Assembly: GCA_947561395.2 (NCBI GenBank)
Contig: CANNZS020000208.1
Coordinates: 1-64,000 of the forward strand
Reading direction: 5' to 3'
From: Buxus sempervirens
Lineage: Eukaryota > Streptophyta > Magnoliopsida > Buxales > Buxaceae
Length of the DNA stretch: 64,000 nucleotides
Shown here: positions 28,364-39,214 of the stretch, in pieces
How the letters are laid out: every line of letters begins with the position of its first letter
Position numbering within the stretch: position 1 is the first letter of the stretch
Translations under genes and position numbers: made by a program
Notes under the pieces: model-generated
What the model was told of the DNA's origin: nothing
Databases searched by the model: none
The model's input: only the letters and a program-made list of their open reading frames with translations

Positions 28364-28577
28364 ATTCTTTTCTACCTTCTCTGATGAAATTGATAGAAAA
28401 AGGTCCTGCAGGAGTGATCTATTCTATTATACGATGATAGCACCAATGATAGAAGCAGGGGCTAGGAGCTAATCCTAATCATTATATGGATTTTTCGCGA
28501 TACTTTTCGAACAGATCTTCATTCCGGGATAATCACTACTCGACGAGTTAAGCGAGACAAGGCCAATTGAAAGAGCC

Positions 28578-28787
28578 CTAGGAGTCCCGGGAAGATAGAG
28601 GCAAGACAAGCCAATCCGCTATTCTACCTTTGCGCAGACTGATCACTCGCGGCACACATTCTATATGATCGATGATTCCAATGCGCTTCGATTTCACATA
28701 CTTCTTCGCTTTCTCTTTCGTAGAAAGCCCTACTTTCATAACATCTGACGCTATATATGCTAACATCATTTCATTATAATACATCAC
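28578..28787 (-). CDS. unknown 69-residue ORF, second copy
   Basis: Identical to 1381-1590. Confidence 0.25.
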   Translation of the reverse strand: MMYYNEMMLAYIASDVMKVGLSTKEKAKKYVKSKRIGIIDHIECVPRVISLRKGRIADWLVLPLSSRDS

Positions 28788-29156
28788 ATAATTGGCACTA
28801 GACTGAAAGTCAAAGAGAGAGTACTATAGGAAGCGTTACGTTCAGATGCCCTTCACCCTACCCGAAGGGGAAAGGAAAACGAAGAAGACTAAGCCAAAGT
28901 GGCGTGGAAGGCTAGCGAGCACAATTCTCTAAGAGGTTTGTCTCCTGAGGCCGACTCGTAGCACCGTTGTTGGGTATGAGCACCTGGTCTTAATTGTGAA
29001 CGAATAATCCGAGCAATATATGTCCCCTAGCTCTGGGGAGACCACGAGGGAAAAAATGGATTTTCATCAGTATCCAGGGCGGAGGGTGTTTTAGGTGAAA
29101 GGTGAATCGGCCCAGAGCTCTCTTTCTATTTGGACTAAGGGGCTCGGTTGGATTTA

Positions 29157-29517
29157 AAAGCTGCAGCCCTCCTACGAAGTATAGGGCACTCGTTCTTGTC
29201 AATGGTCACAGCTCGTGCAGTAAGTATAAAAGCGTGGTTTGGCAGGAAGTGCAGTAGGTGAAGAAGTCCCAGCACGAGAGGTAGCAGGACACACAGTGTC
29301 ATTGTTGGGCAAAGCATTCCCTTAGTCCTGCTGTCTCTTCAGCAATAAGTTGTTCTGATAAGACGGAGTCCAAGGAAGAGGATTGCGATACAAAATGGAG
29401 GAGCGAACATTCTCAAAATCATCACGGGGGCATGAGAAAGTGAAAAAGCCTGGTCTCTTCGCGGTACTTATAATACTGTTCAGCAAGCACAAAGAAAGCG
29501 GCCAGGAAGGATTGAAG
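29157..29517 (-). mobile_element. Ty1/copia gag fossil, second copy
   Basis: Identical to 1960-2320. Confidence 0.65.
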
Positions 29518-30519
29518 CTATCTTTCTAAACTAGGGCGTCGGGGGAAGGAGAGAGCATACGAGGAAGTGACCGAATGAAACAACTGAGTCCCTGCTTTCA
29601 ACTGAAATTCCGATAAACCGACACGCATCTTCCCCTTGCTGCCGCTGACCCTGGGTTGGGTTCGAAGAGGATACTTCCCCCCGGTTACTATAAGCCTCCT
29701 CAATCCAAGATTATCCCGAAAAGCTTGAGGGTAGAGGAGAGGAGGTCGAGGCTGATGCTCCCGAATCCGCCCCAGCAGGTAACATCATCTTACCCAGAGA
29801 GGACGATGTTGTCGCCTCAGAGGGGAAGGGGACCCCACAGATATCTACCTGGCCTCGCCAGTCTATCCAGCAGTCTACTGATTGTCCATCTTTGGTATTC
29901 TGCAAGCGCATGTTGCCTCTTATTTCATCGTATATAAATATATAGTATCGTTGGGCGGTTGATCGCTAGTCTTCATTGACTCATCTTTCATTGAAAAATT
30001 CGTATGGTAAAGTAAGTAAGAATAAGAATGAGCAGAAGGATGAGCCGATTAGATTAATAGGAAGGAGGAGTAGGCATCGCTTAGTCGTTCAGAGTGAAGC
30101 TGAGGGGGTTCTTGCTTGCCCTAAAGCCATAGCTTATTTATTTCTCCTTTGAATTACTCCTACCAAGTCGCACCTCAAATGGCAGCATCCAACAAATGGA
30201 TAATTTTCTTTTTGATGCTAAAACTTCATCCAGTCCTATTTAAAATAAAATTGGTGAAGTGGCTTATTTCCTTTTTTTTTACGTCTCTTGGGGGGTGTGC
30301 CAAGGACCCCGTTCCGAAAAAGTTGTGGGACCGGTTACTCTGGTACAAAAAGAGGGTCATAGCTGTCCTAAAACTCTATCAGCTACTTTCCGAACTGGAG
30401 AGGGGCCCCCCCGATAAATAGAACCAATCCCCTAATTTACTTTTATTTCTTCTTAAACTTTTATTTTTCCGGTATGTCGCTCTGCGAGCAAGAGCGAGAG
30501 AACGAGGTGGGCTGTGGTG

Positions 30520-30876
30520 ATGTCAGAATTTGCGCCTATTTGTATCTTTTTAGTGATCAGTCCGCTAGTTTCTTTGATCCCACTCGGTCTGCCTTTTCCA
30601 TTTTCTTCCAATAGTTCGACCTATCCAGAAAAATTGTCGGCCCACGAATGTGGTTCCGATCCTTCCGGTGATGCCAGAAGTCGTTTCGATATACGATTTT
30701 ATCTGGTTTCTATTTTATTTATTATCCCTGATCCGGAAGTAACCTTTTCCTTTCCTTGGGCAGTACCTCTCAACAAGATTGATCCGTTTGGATCTTGGTC
30801 CATGATGGCCTTTTTATTGATTTTGACGATTGGATCTCTCTATGAATGGAAAAGGGGTGCTTCGGATCGGGAGTAA
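30520..30876 (+). CDS. nad3: NADH dehydrogenase subunit 3, second copy
   Basis: Identical 118-codon gene to 3323-3679, with the same unedited codons. It belongs to the restarted unit, so it is probably the same physical gene seen twice. Confidence 0.97.
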   Translation: MSEFAPICIFLVISPLVSLIPLGLPFPFSSNSSTYPEKLSAHECGSDPSGDARSRFDIRFYLVSILFIIPDPEVTFSFPWAVPLNKIDPFGSWSMMAFLLILTIGSLYEWKRGASDRE

Positions 30877-30926
30877 CCACGAGTGATAGGGCCAAAAAAG
30901 GGGGGAAGGACAAAGGGAGGTAAGCG

Positions 30927-31202
30927 ATGCCTACATTAAATCAATTGATTCGTCATGGTAGAGAAGAAAAACGGCGCACGGACCGCACTCGAGCTTCGGA
31001 TCAATGTCCCCAGAAGCTCGGAGTACGCCCGCGTGTTCCAACGATAACACCGAAAAAACCTAATTCAGCTCCACGTAAGATAGCCAAAGTACGGTTGAGC
31101 AATCGACATGAGATATTTGCTCACATTCCAGGCGAAGGTCATAATTCGCAGGAACATTCTATGGTGTTAATAAGAGGAGGTAGAGTGAAAGATTCGCCAG
31201 GT
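30927..31202 (+). CDS. rps12: rps12, second copy, cut by the assembly gap
   Basis: Codons 1-92 (to Gly92 of the GGRVKDSPG loop), identical to 3730-4005, then 200 N. The truncation is caused by the gap, not by the genome. Coding across the N run is meaningless. Confidence 0.95.
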
Positions 31203-31402
31203 NNNNNNNNNNNNNNNNNNNNNNNNNNNNNNNNNNNNNNNNNNNNNNNNNNNNNNNNNNNNNNNNNNNNNNNNNNNNNNNNNNNNNNNNNNNNNNNNNN
31301 NNNNNNNNNNNNNNNNNNNNNNNNNNNNNNNNNNNNNNNNNNNNNNNNNNNNNNNNNNNNNNNNNNNNNNNNNNNNNNNNNNNNNNNNNNNNNNNNNNNN
31401 NN
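31203..31402. other. 200-base run of N (assembly gap)
   Basis: Exactly 200 N. A round number is typical of a scaffolder's placeholder rather than a measured gap. The left flank is unit 4005 on the plus strand, inside rps12, and the right flank is unit 20442 on the minus strand, inside a copia RNase H fossil. The two sides are not neighbours in the unit, and they run in opposite directions. Confidence 0.98.
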
Positions 31403-31465
31403 TGAATCCGAGAAACCGTAGATCTGTAAATCACATTTGGAAGGTAAAAAAATACCTTTTCCAGG
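31403..31465 (-). mobile_element. Ty1/copia RNase H fossil, cut by the gap
   Basis: Mirror of 20380-20442. Only the lead-in to the RNase H core is left, ending at the N run. Confidence 0.8.
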
Positions 31466-34400
31466 TGAGGATTCAGATTCGACGATGAAGCTGCTAAAAG
31501 AAGGAAAGGCGATAGAGAGAGGTGGAAAGGCCCGTTGACACATCGAAAGCCCTTCTTTTTCATTAACAAACCTTTTCCCTCCGTGAAGTGAGATCATCAC
31601 GAGAAGGGAAACCCGGGATTTTCGCTTAAAGACCGATTTCTCTCCGTAGACTCAGATAAAAATCGAATCGAAAACGGCTTAAAAAGATGCGATTTACGAA
31701 AGAACAAGAACAAAGAAGAAGCGGGGAAGCCTTATTCAAAATAATAAGAACCTAGGAAGAAATCAAAAACGTCGTGGGTGGCTCACAACCTATTTTTTAT
31801 ATTACACAATTAGTTGTGGACATAGTCAACCTCCTACTAAGAGAGGGAGACCAATCTCCAGGAAAGGGGAAGCTACCTACCCTTAAGAGCTAGGAGCACT
31901 CTTAGGCGATCCTGCTTATTCACGTGAGCAAACAAACTAGATCCCGTGGGGTAGAAAGGGCGGACCCTTGGCCTTGGGGACAAGAACAAATGGCGCGAAT
32001 GAGCAAGCAGCCTTCTTTATTGAGCGAGAAGTACAGGAAAGGCCCTGCTAGGTCTAGACTAACAAAGCCCAACCCGCCTTTTTCATTAGCTGCTGGAGAA
32101 AGAAAGCGTAGGATGTGGTCTCTCAATAGACTAAATTAGGTAGTCCTGGGGCGAGACCCTCTTAGCCGAGCTCTTTTATTAATAGATCCGGGCTTGGGGT
32201 ACCTTTCTCTCAACTTTCAGTACAGGGCAGCTATCCATAGCCTACCTAACAACAACCCGAACCACCCCTATTTATTAGTTATTAACAGCAGAGCCCCGGA
32301 GCTCGGAGAGAGCTACTACTAACAGCTGCAAGCGAGAAAGAGCCGGAAGAGCTAGTCGCCTGAGTCTTGACTGGGACTTTGACCCCAGCTGGGACAATAA
32401 AAAATTGGGCCAATCAGCAACCGGCACCACGTATGGAGCGGTAAGAAATGAAGGGCTATCTTTCCTCATGGGTCAAGAACAAAGGGAACGAAGGATCCTT
32501 AGGCAAATCTCTACTTATATAAATGAATGCGCGAGCACGGACGCAAAAGCAAAAGAACCCTTGGGTGGGCTTTTCCCACCTGTAAGTACACGAAAAAAGG
32601 GGGGATCCATTTATAGTAGCATAAACAAACCGAACGAACACGCCTTTAAACGAGCTCCAGCAGAAAGGATCAATCTCTCCATAGAGGAAATCGGGAAGGC
32701 AGGACGCCAAAGATAAATCACTTGGGAAGCTGGAAGACCACTAGATCCTGCTTAGTAACTTCAACAAACTCAATCCCATGGGCGGACTTTGTGGATTCAG
32801 ATAGGCTGATCGGACTTCTAGTCCTATTTACCTCAGTGAACGATCCCTTGACAAATGTTACCCTAAAAAGGGAAAGAAATTGCTTGTTCTTGGGGGAAGA
32901 GAAGGAGTAAGACAAGGGCGGTTAGCGGGGTTTACTCAATATCAATATCGGGATAGACAGAGGTCTAGGAAACTACGCTGTTGACCGGGGTAGGGTAACG
33001 AAGTTAGACCGACGAGATGAAGGACTCAATTCCCCTATTAGATAGGAGAGAGGAGGAAGAGTCGATTCTCTGAAAGAAGATTTTATAAGATAGCTTGCTA
33101 CTCTGGCCAGTGCTATTGCCCTCAGAGATAGAGCCATTAGGGGAAGGAAATACAACCTATTATGTGCCAAAAGTCAAAGCCATTGATTTCATGCACGAAG
33201 TATGCAGCTACTAGAAGAGCAGTCTTACACAGGAGATGCAACAATGACGGCCTATAGGAGATAGCAGAAAGAAAGAACAACGAAGAAAAGCACTTGGAAG
33301 AGTCCTGACCTCTGGAAGAAATCAAAGAAGACGGCGGGGTCCGGGCTTGGCTCGAATTGACCCCTTGGGTTACGGGGGGAACAAGAAAGAAGGCAGAAAG
33401 AGATTTCAGCGCCCATGAATGGCCGTTGAATCGTACATAACTGATTGTCTAACGAAAGAAGTTGGCCTTCGGAGAGAGTCCCCGGATCTGCACTTATCTA
33501 TTACCCTAGCTCCGGAGCGGAGAAAGAAGCAAAAGCAAAAAGGCGATCTCCCCAAATTAGTTATTCCTGGGGCGGGAACTATCTTCGGTTGGAGGTCCGT
33601 ACCAGACCCTCTGTGACTACCTTTTATTAATATAGATTGAAGTAGGACAGGGTTCATCCATTTAGATTGTATACTTGAAAGACTTGAAACCCAACCCAAG
33701 ACCCGACTTTATTCTTCCTTTCTTAAGAGCTTTTACTCAACGCTTGCTCGTACCAGATTCCCACCGATCTGACTGAAGAACCAAGCTGACAAGGGATTTT
33801 ATGCTTTCGTACCGGAGCACCTTCCCTCCTTTGCTTTGCTGACCAAAACAAGGGCTTGAGCGCCAGCAAGTGAGCAAATTGTGGGATTGACTTATCCTTC
33901 TTACTCGGTGCAAGTGCCCACCTTCTTTTAGTTGGATTACGGTCTTTCGCTCACCTATTCAATAGGGAATGAAACGGATAAAGCATTATACTCCTATCTC
34001 AGATGACTCTGAGACCACTTTCCTACTTCATTCATTTTACTTCGGCCTACCTTTTGGAAGAAATGAAACCTTCTGAGCTCCGTCAAAGGGGAGCGGCTTT
34101 CTCAGTAGACACGTGCCCTTACCTTAGGAGCTGTTGGAATGTATCTTTCTTCGTTTGTAATTAAATTTACTTCGGTTGGGCTGACCCTTGCTTGCCCCTG
34201 ACTCCTAGCTTTCGCCTGCATCCTTGCTTTGCTTTTGAATTCCTCCTTGCTTTCACCCTTTCGACGTGGGTGACCACAATAGGTGCCCTTTCACAGAGGG
34301 GCGGAACCAGAGCGTGGATTTGGGCTTTCACCTTTGCCTTTCGATCCTTCCTCGGTTCGGTTGGTGCACTCAATGTGATGCTAGTCTCAGAGCAATGACC

Positions 34401-35881
34401 TGGGAACAATCCTGCCAGTAAGATTGAATCTTTTCATACTGAACCAGGAAAGACAGAAAGGGATAGCCGCCCTTGCCTCAATCTAATGCCGGGATTACCT
34501 CGTTGAATGGCTTAACGGGGACTTAGACTCCATTTAGGAGAATAGATGCACCACTTGCTTTCTTTCCTCCATCCCTAGATAGGATATTATTTTCGTAGAA
34601 TAAAGAAATAGAATCGGCGGAATCGTCTGATACTAGACGAAATGCACAGAAGACCCTGGAATGCCCGATCGGGATAAGGATAACAAGGTCGGTGTCCTTA
34701 CTAAAGGCAGAAATTCACACCCAGGAAGAGCGAAAGCGAACTCGGCTCGGTCTATCGATTACAATCCACTAGGAAGGAATCAAAGACTGGCTTGCTCACC
34801 CTAGCGCTACGGAGGGGGCCAACCTCTATTATGTTATGCTAGACAAGCGATTCTCGAAAACAAGCAGTTCAAGAGATGCTGCTCGGAATTCTATTGAGAG
34901 TCCACTCGCGCATAGAGCCATATTATTCATTCGACTGGGGAAGAAAAAAAAAGTAGGGCGGACTGACTCAAAGACAGAAGGTTTAAGAATTCCTGAAGAA
35001 AGGCAGGTTTAATCAATCAGTCTTACCCGTCGAGGAATCATACCATACTGGGAAGGCACGTTGAAGTCTCTCGATTCGAAGTAGATCGATTCTATCTATG
35101 ATCTTTCAATTTCAATCTATAATCATCTTGACTTTCAAGCATCTCACTTCCTTCTTTCTAAATAGTTCTAAAAGGATGAATTGCGGAGAATAGGACGCGG
35201 ATCAGAGAGAGATCTCGCAAGATGGGACGGTCTTCTTTTCTCTTTCATTTCCCTAAGAAGGGTCTCATAAATTGCTATTATCAAAGAAGTCCTCCCTTAC
35301 CTAAGGAAGTTCATTCGGGGATTGATACCGTAGGACAGACGCTCGCAGCGTAGGGGATGAAAAGGAATGGATCTAAGCCAATCTATGGATCCAGATTGGA
35401 TGGACTACACAAAATCTCTCCGGATCTCGGGAATTGCTTTAGAGATGGATTCTGCTGTCTAATCCTAAGGATAGTGCGCCTCCTCTGGGGCCCACCTTTC
35501 TAATCAACAATAGAAGAGTGCGCCGCCTAAAAGGAGGTTATACCCCCTTTCTTTATACCTGGACTGAGACCTCTTTTCCCCTGCTAGTCTATTTTTATTG
35601 AAACTCAAAGTAACAATTTCGTCGTCGCCTCCTTTCTTTGCCCTCCGGTCCACTCATTGCGGGCAAGGAAAAAAAGAAAGACTGACACAAGCCCCAGCTC
35701 CAAAAGAGACCGTTGGCATAGATCGAATTACTGAATCGTAGTATACTGCCCACTGGGAGGATAAAAAATACTGATCTTCGGATTCCTTTTGGGGATTTTT
35801 CCCATTACCCTTAGGGGATCCCGTTCATTACCTTTTGGATTCGTCTTCTGCCTGAAACTTAGAATCCATAGTTGCTACTAG

Positions 35882-36428
35882 TTGAAAGGACGACAAAGGC
35901 TCACTCCTAGCGGTAAGAAGCCAGCGAAATACAAGTCCAATTCTTTCTCTAGTCAAGTTCGAGGGGGACTCTCGCTCCCTTTACTACCTGAAGCTGCTAA
36001 CAAAGAACTTCTATTTCTACGGAATCTATATCCGGACAAAGCCTTCCACTTCCGTCCCACTTCTCTATCTGTCAAATCCCCTTTCTACCTAGGTGTAACC
36101 TTTGAGAATCCGTCTTCCTAGAAATGCCTCAACCTTCGATCTGAAACCCTTCGACTTCGATCGGCCTAAGAAGGAGGATCGTGGTCTTATTAGTTTTTCC
36201 TCCCGTCTCTGGAACTACGAAGTCTATTATATGCTAATAGAAGCCCCTTTCTTGCCTGCTCTTGGAAATCTAGTAATGCTGAGAGGAATGATTGACAAGA
36301 CGGATGTGCACCCCAAAGAATCAATCATCTTTTCTTGTGCCAACTTGATTTTCTACGAGGGAGCGGAGCTTCCTAATCCTCATTCCTCCAAAGAGGGCAA
36401 GAAAGAAGAGAGCTCCCACCCATTCTAA
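35882..36428 (+). CDS. unknown pair of overlapping frames, inverted copy
   Basis: Mirror of 15417-15963: frames 35882-36121 and 36102-36428 overlap by 20 bp, both with TTG as the first possible codon. Not recognised. Confidence 0.22.
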
Positions 36429-36614
36429 CACCCAGACTTTTTCCCTGAGGGTGAAAGATCCAGAAAGTCACTTACTTACATCGCCAAGAAACCTCTCCCC
36501 GTGCATGAAGCAACCAAGGGGAATCATAAAGCGCTACGCCAGTCTATAAGCCATATATAATAACTTATATTCCGTCACATAGAATCCTAACCGCTTGCTC
36601 CACGCTAGCTATTT

Positions 36615-36887
36615 ATGAAGGATCACCATCTGTTTCGACTCGTTCGTTACCTCGCGATGAGCTTTCCTGCTCGAGAACTCCATTTGACTTGGCTTGGCAG
36701 GTTGACTACTGCTGCAGGCGAGCTACTTTATAAGTGGACTACTAAGGTATTCGGACTTCTTCACTTATCTGTAAAGATCTGCTTTGTTGCTTTCCTTGTT
36801 CCCTCAGGCACAGGAACACTTCTACCGGTGCGAGAAACCGTTCTAACTAGTTGCTTTGCTTCCTTACTCAACGTGATAACTAGTTGA
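36615..36887 (+). CDS. unknown 90-residue ORF, inverted copy
   Basis: Mirror of 14958-15230. Confidence 0.25.
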   Translation: MKDHHLFRLVRYLAMSFPARELHLTWLGRLTTAAGELLYKWTTKVFGLLHLSVKICFVAFLVPSGTGTLLPVRETVLTSCFASLLNVITS

Positions 36888-37259
36888 GTTCATTTCATTT
36901 CCTATGCTATTGATATTCCATATCTCCTTGAGTATGCTTCTGCCCTAAGAAAGAGTAGATTTACTTACACTAGACTGAGATCTTGAGCTTTCCTAAACAA
37001 CTTTCCTAAATAGTGAGATATTGAGCCCATTCCCTTCCTATTAGCCCCTTCTTCTTCTGCCCGAGGGCACTTGAAGACTGCCTCGCCTTCTTCTGCCTTA
37101 AACTAATCAATAGTGCTCGCTTTGAATCAATATAACTAGACTCTCACTTTACCTGAGACGAAATGGGACTCCTACTTGCTTGCAACAGCCTCTTCCTTTC
37201 CTCGTGAGCTACGTCCATTCCAATCGGACTTTTTCCGTTTTCCCGATCAAAATGGCATA

Positions 37260-37532
37260 TCATACGAGACATCGAAATAGTGCAACTTTCATCAACCCCC
37301 GTAAAAATGGCTTCAAGTCAAATTCCGGACATTGAGAATCTGACAAATTTCCCGTGTTTTTTGCGCATGAAACACCTTCCAAATTGGCCATAAACACCGG
37401 GCTATCCAAGCGATAATCGGAATTCTCTATTCGAATTTCGTTAAAAGGCTGATGCTTCGAAAACGCATTGATTTGACCAATAGTATAGTACACCTTCACG
37501 GCACGGCAGGTGTTTTCAAACAAACTCTTCAT
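37260..37532 (-). CDS. unknown 90-residue ORF (MKSLFENTC), inverted copy
   Basis: Mirror of 14313-14585. Confidence 0.35.
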   Translation of the reverse strand: MKSLFENTCRAVKVYYTIGQINAFSKHQPFNEIRIENSDYRLDSPVFMANLEGVSCAKNTGNLSDSQCPEFDLKPFLRGLMKVALFRCLV

Positions 37533-38032
37533 AGTTGCCCGCCCCTACAGCTAGAGTTTTTTCGTATTTACACCGTTTCCCTCCTTCACTTGTAATTGTT
37601 GAGAGATGAAGCCCCCTGGACTATTCTATAATTTAAAGAAAGATCTCCGCTCGAGCCTATCTCCTTTGAGCTAGACAGCCCATCTCTAATCGATGGAAAA
37701 CCGTACTCGATAGCGCCCCTCTTTTAAGGGGGTCGGGAATGCATTTACTTTGCTTTCTTCTCACTGCCTAGTATATATTCTATTATTCGTTTATCCGGAA
37801 CCCCCGCCTAGCCCAATTCAAACCTTTGCCCTAACCGGGATTCTAAAGATTCGAAATCCTATCGACCAAGCATAAGGATGATGCCCTGACTGACTCTATT
37901 TTTATTGCCCGTGACCACCCTAAGCGAGAGTAATGGATTTTCTTCCAAGGGAACATAGATCAGGATGGAATCATGAACAAAGAACTATTTTGTGGGTTGG
38001 TCTATCGATCTCTCCTTAAGTGCGCAACTTAC

Positions 38033-38347
38033 TTATTGTATTGATTTTCGGATTACTATTTTTTGATTGATCCCTTGATTCATACAGATTAGTGGAAGTG
38101 GATGTTGGATTCTGATAAGCAATTTTAAGTATTTAATACTCCCTTTACTGAGCCACGGACCTCCTTCACGCCTGCCTACATCTGCCTTTGCTGCTGGTTT
38201 GAAGGTTGCTCCGCTTCCCTGAGCTATGGACTTGAGTTCGGGAACGGATAGATATGAAGTTGTTACTTGAACGGGTGAACTACCTACTTTTTTAGACTTC
38301 TTAGCTCCCCCTACGGAGGAGCCTTTGATTCCCTTTCCTTTTCGCAT
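38033..38347 (-). CDS. unknown 104-residue basic ORF, inverted copy
   Basis: Mirror of 13498-13812. Confidence 0.25.
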   Translation of the reverse strand: MRKGKGIKGSSVGGAKKSKKVGSSPVQVTTSYLSVPELKSIAQGSGATFKPAAKADVGRREGGPWLSKGSIKYLKLLIRIQHPLPLICMNQGINQKIVIRKSIQ

Positions 38348-38854
38348 TTCATTAACCTACGGCACTGAACGGCACACTGAAGCGGAAATAAAGAAAAGAC
38401 TTGGCTTCCCTACCCCTTTCTTCGTCTTCTGATTTCTACCTCGAGTACCTTCCCTGGGCGGCTCCTTTACTACCATAAAAAAAGCATTGGGACGGATATA
38501 GGTGGGCGACTTACGTACTATGTTGAACTTGACTCACTTTTATCAGATTCTTCTTCGGACCCTGCTTGAACCACTAGAACAGTTCCTGCAACGGCTAAAT
38601 CTTAACTCGAAGTTAACCCTGTTGAGGTTCTTTCCATCTCCATTTTCACCGATCCTTAGGTATGGTTGACTTGACTGATTAGGCTCACGGGCCTTAGCTT
38701 AGATTGGGCAAGTAAACTTCCCTTAATAAAGGACATAGGCTCACCGGCCGAAACAACTTTGACTGAGAGGGGAAACCCCTAAAAGATGAACAAAGCGAGC
38801 TGAGCTGCCACCGCTTATCAAAGGTGCCAAAGCCTACTGCAGCTAAGGTAAAGA

Positions 38855-39214
38855 TCAGACATGTGCAACAAGGGGATAACGTCTGAAAAGCTCATCTTCC
38901 ACAATTGAATTGTACCTCTCTCTTTCCTTTGCTTCGTTACTTTCAACCGGCCATTCGACAGCTAACAACGGGAACTTCAACCGAAAAGGTATCCATTCAC
39001 TAAACAACAACTGAAAGCGGTACGCTCGGGCCTCTATCAAGTGAGGCCACTCACTACCCTTAGGCAGGAAATTACTTAGAGTAGGGCTATCTCGCTCAAG
39101 GAATGCCCTAGCCGCACTTGGGAGAGGCGGGACTTGACTTACGAGAGATAGACCCACAAAAGAAGACGGGGAAAGACTCCACAGATAAGAGACCTTTGAA
39201 CAAGACAAAGACAA
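38855..39214 (-). CDS. unknown open frame without ATG, inverted copy
   Basis: Mirror of 12631-12990. Confidence 0.2.
   Translation of the reverse strand: MSLSCSKVSYLWSLSPSSFVGLSLVSQVPPLPSAARAFLERDSPTLSNFLPKGSEWPHLIEARAYRFQLLFSEWIPFRLKFPLLAVEWPVESNEAKERERYNSIVEDELFRRYPLVAHV

Larger units (their letters stand above)
27198..31202 (+). repeat. second, partial copy of the unit (unit 1-4005)
   Basis: Direct continuation of the unit on the same strand: unit position equals position minus 27197. It holds the copia fossil, rRNA slivers, copia gag fossil, nad3 and the first 92 codons of rps12, then runs into the N gap. The stretches that look empty are the same as at 1167-1959 and 2321-3322. Confidence 0.97.

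Noticed and set aside
31203-31402. Open frames running across the N gap
   Set aside because: Translation through N is meaningless. The flanks are truncated rps12 and a copia scrap.
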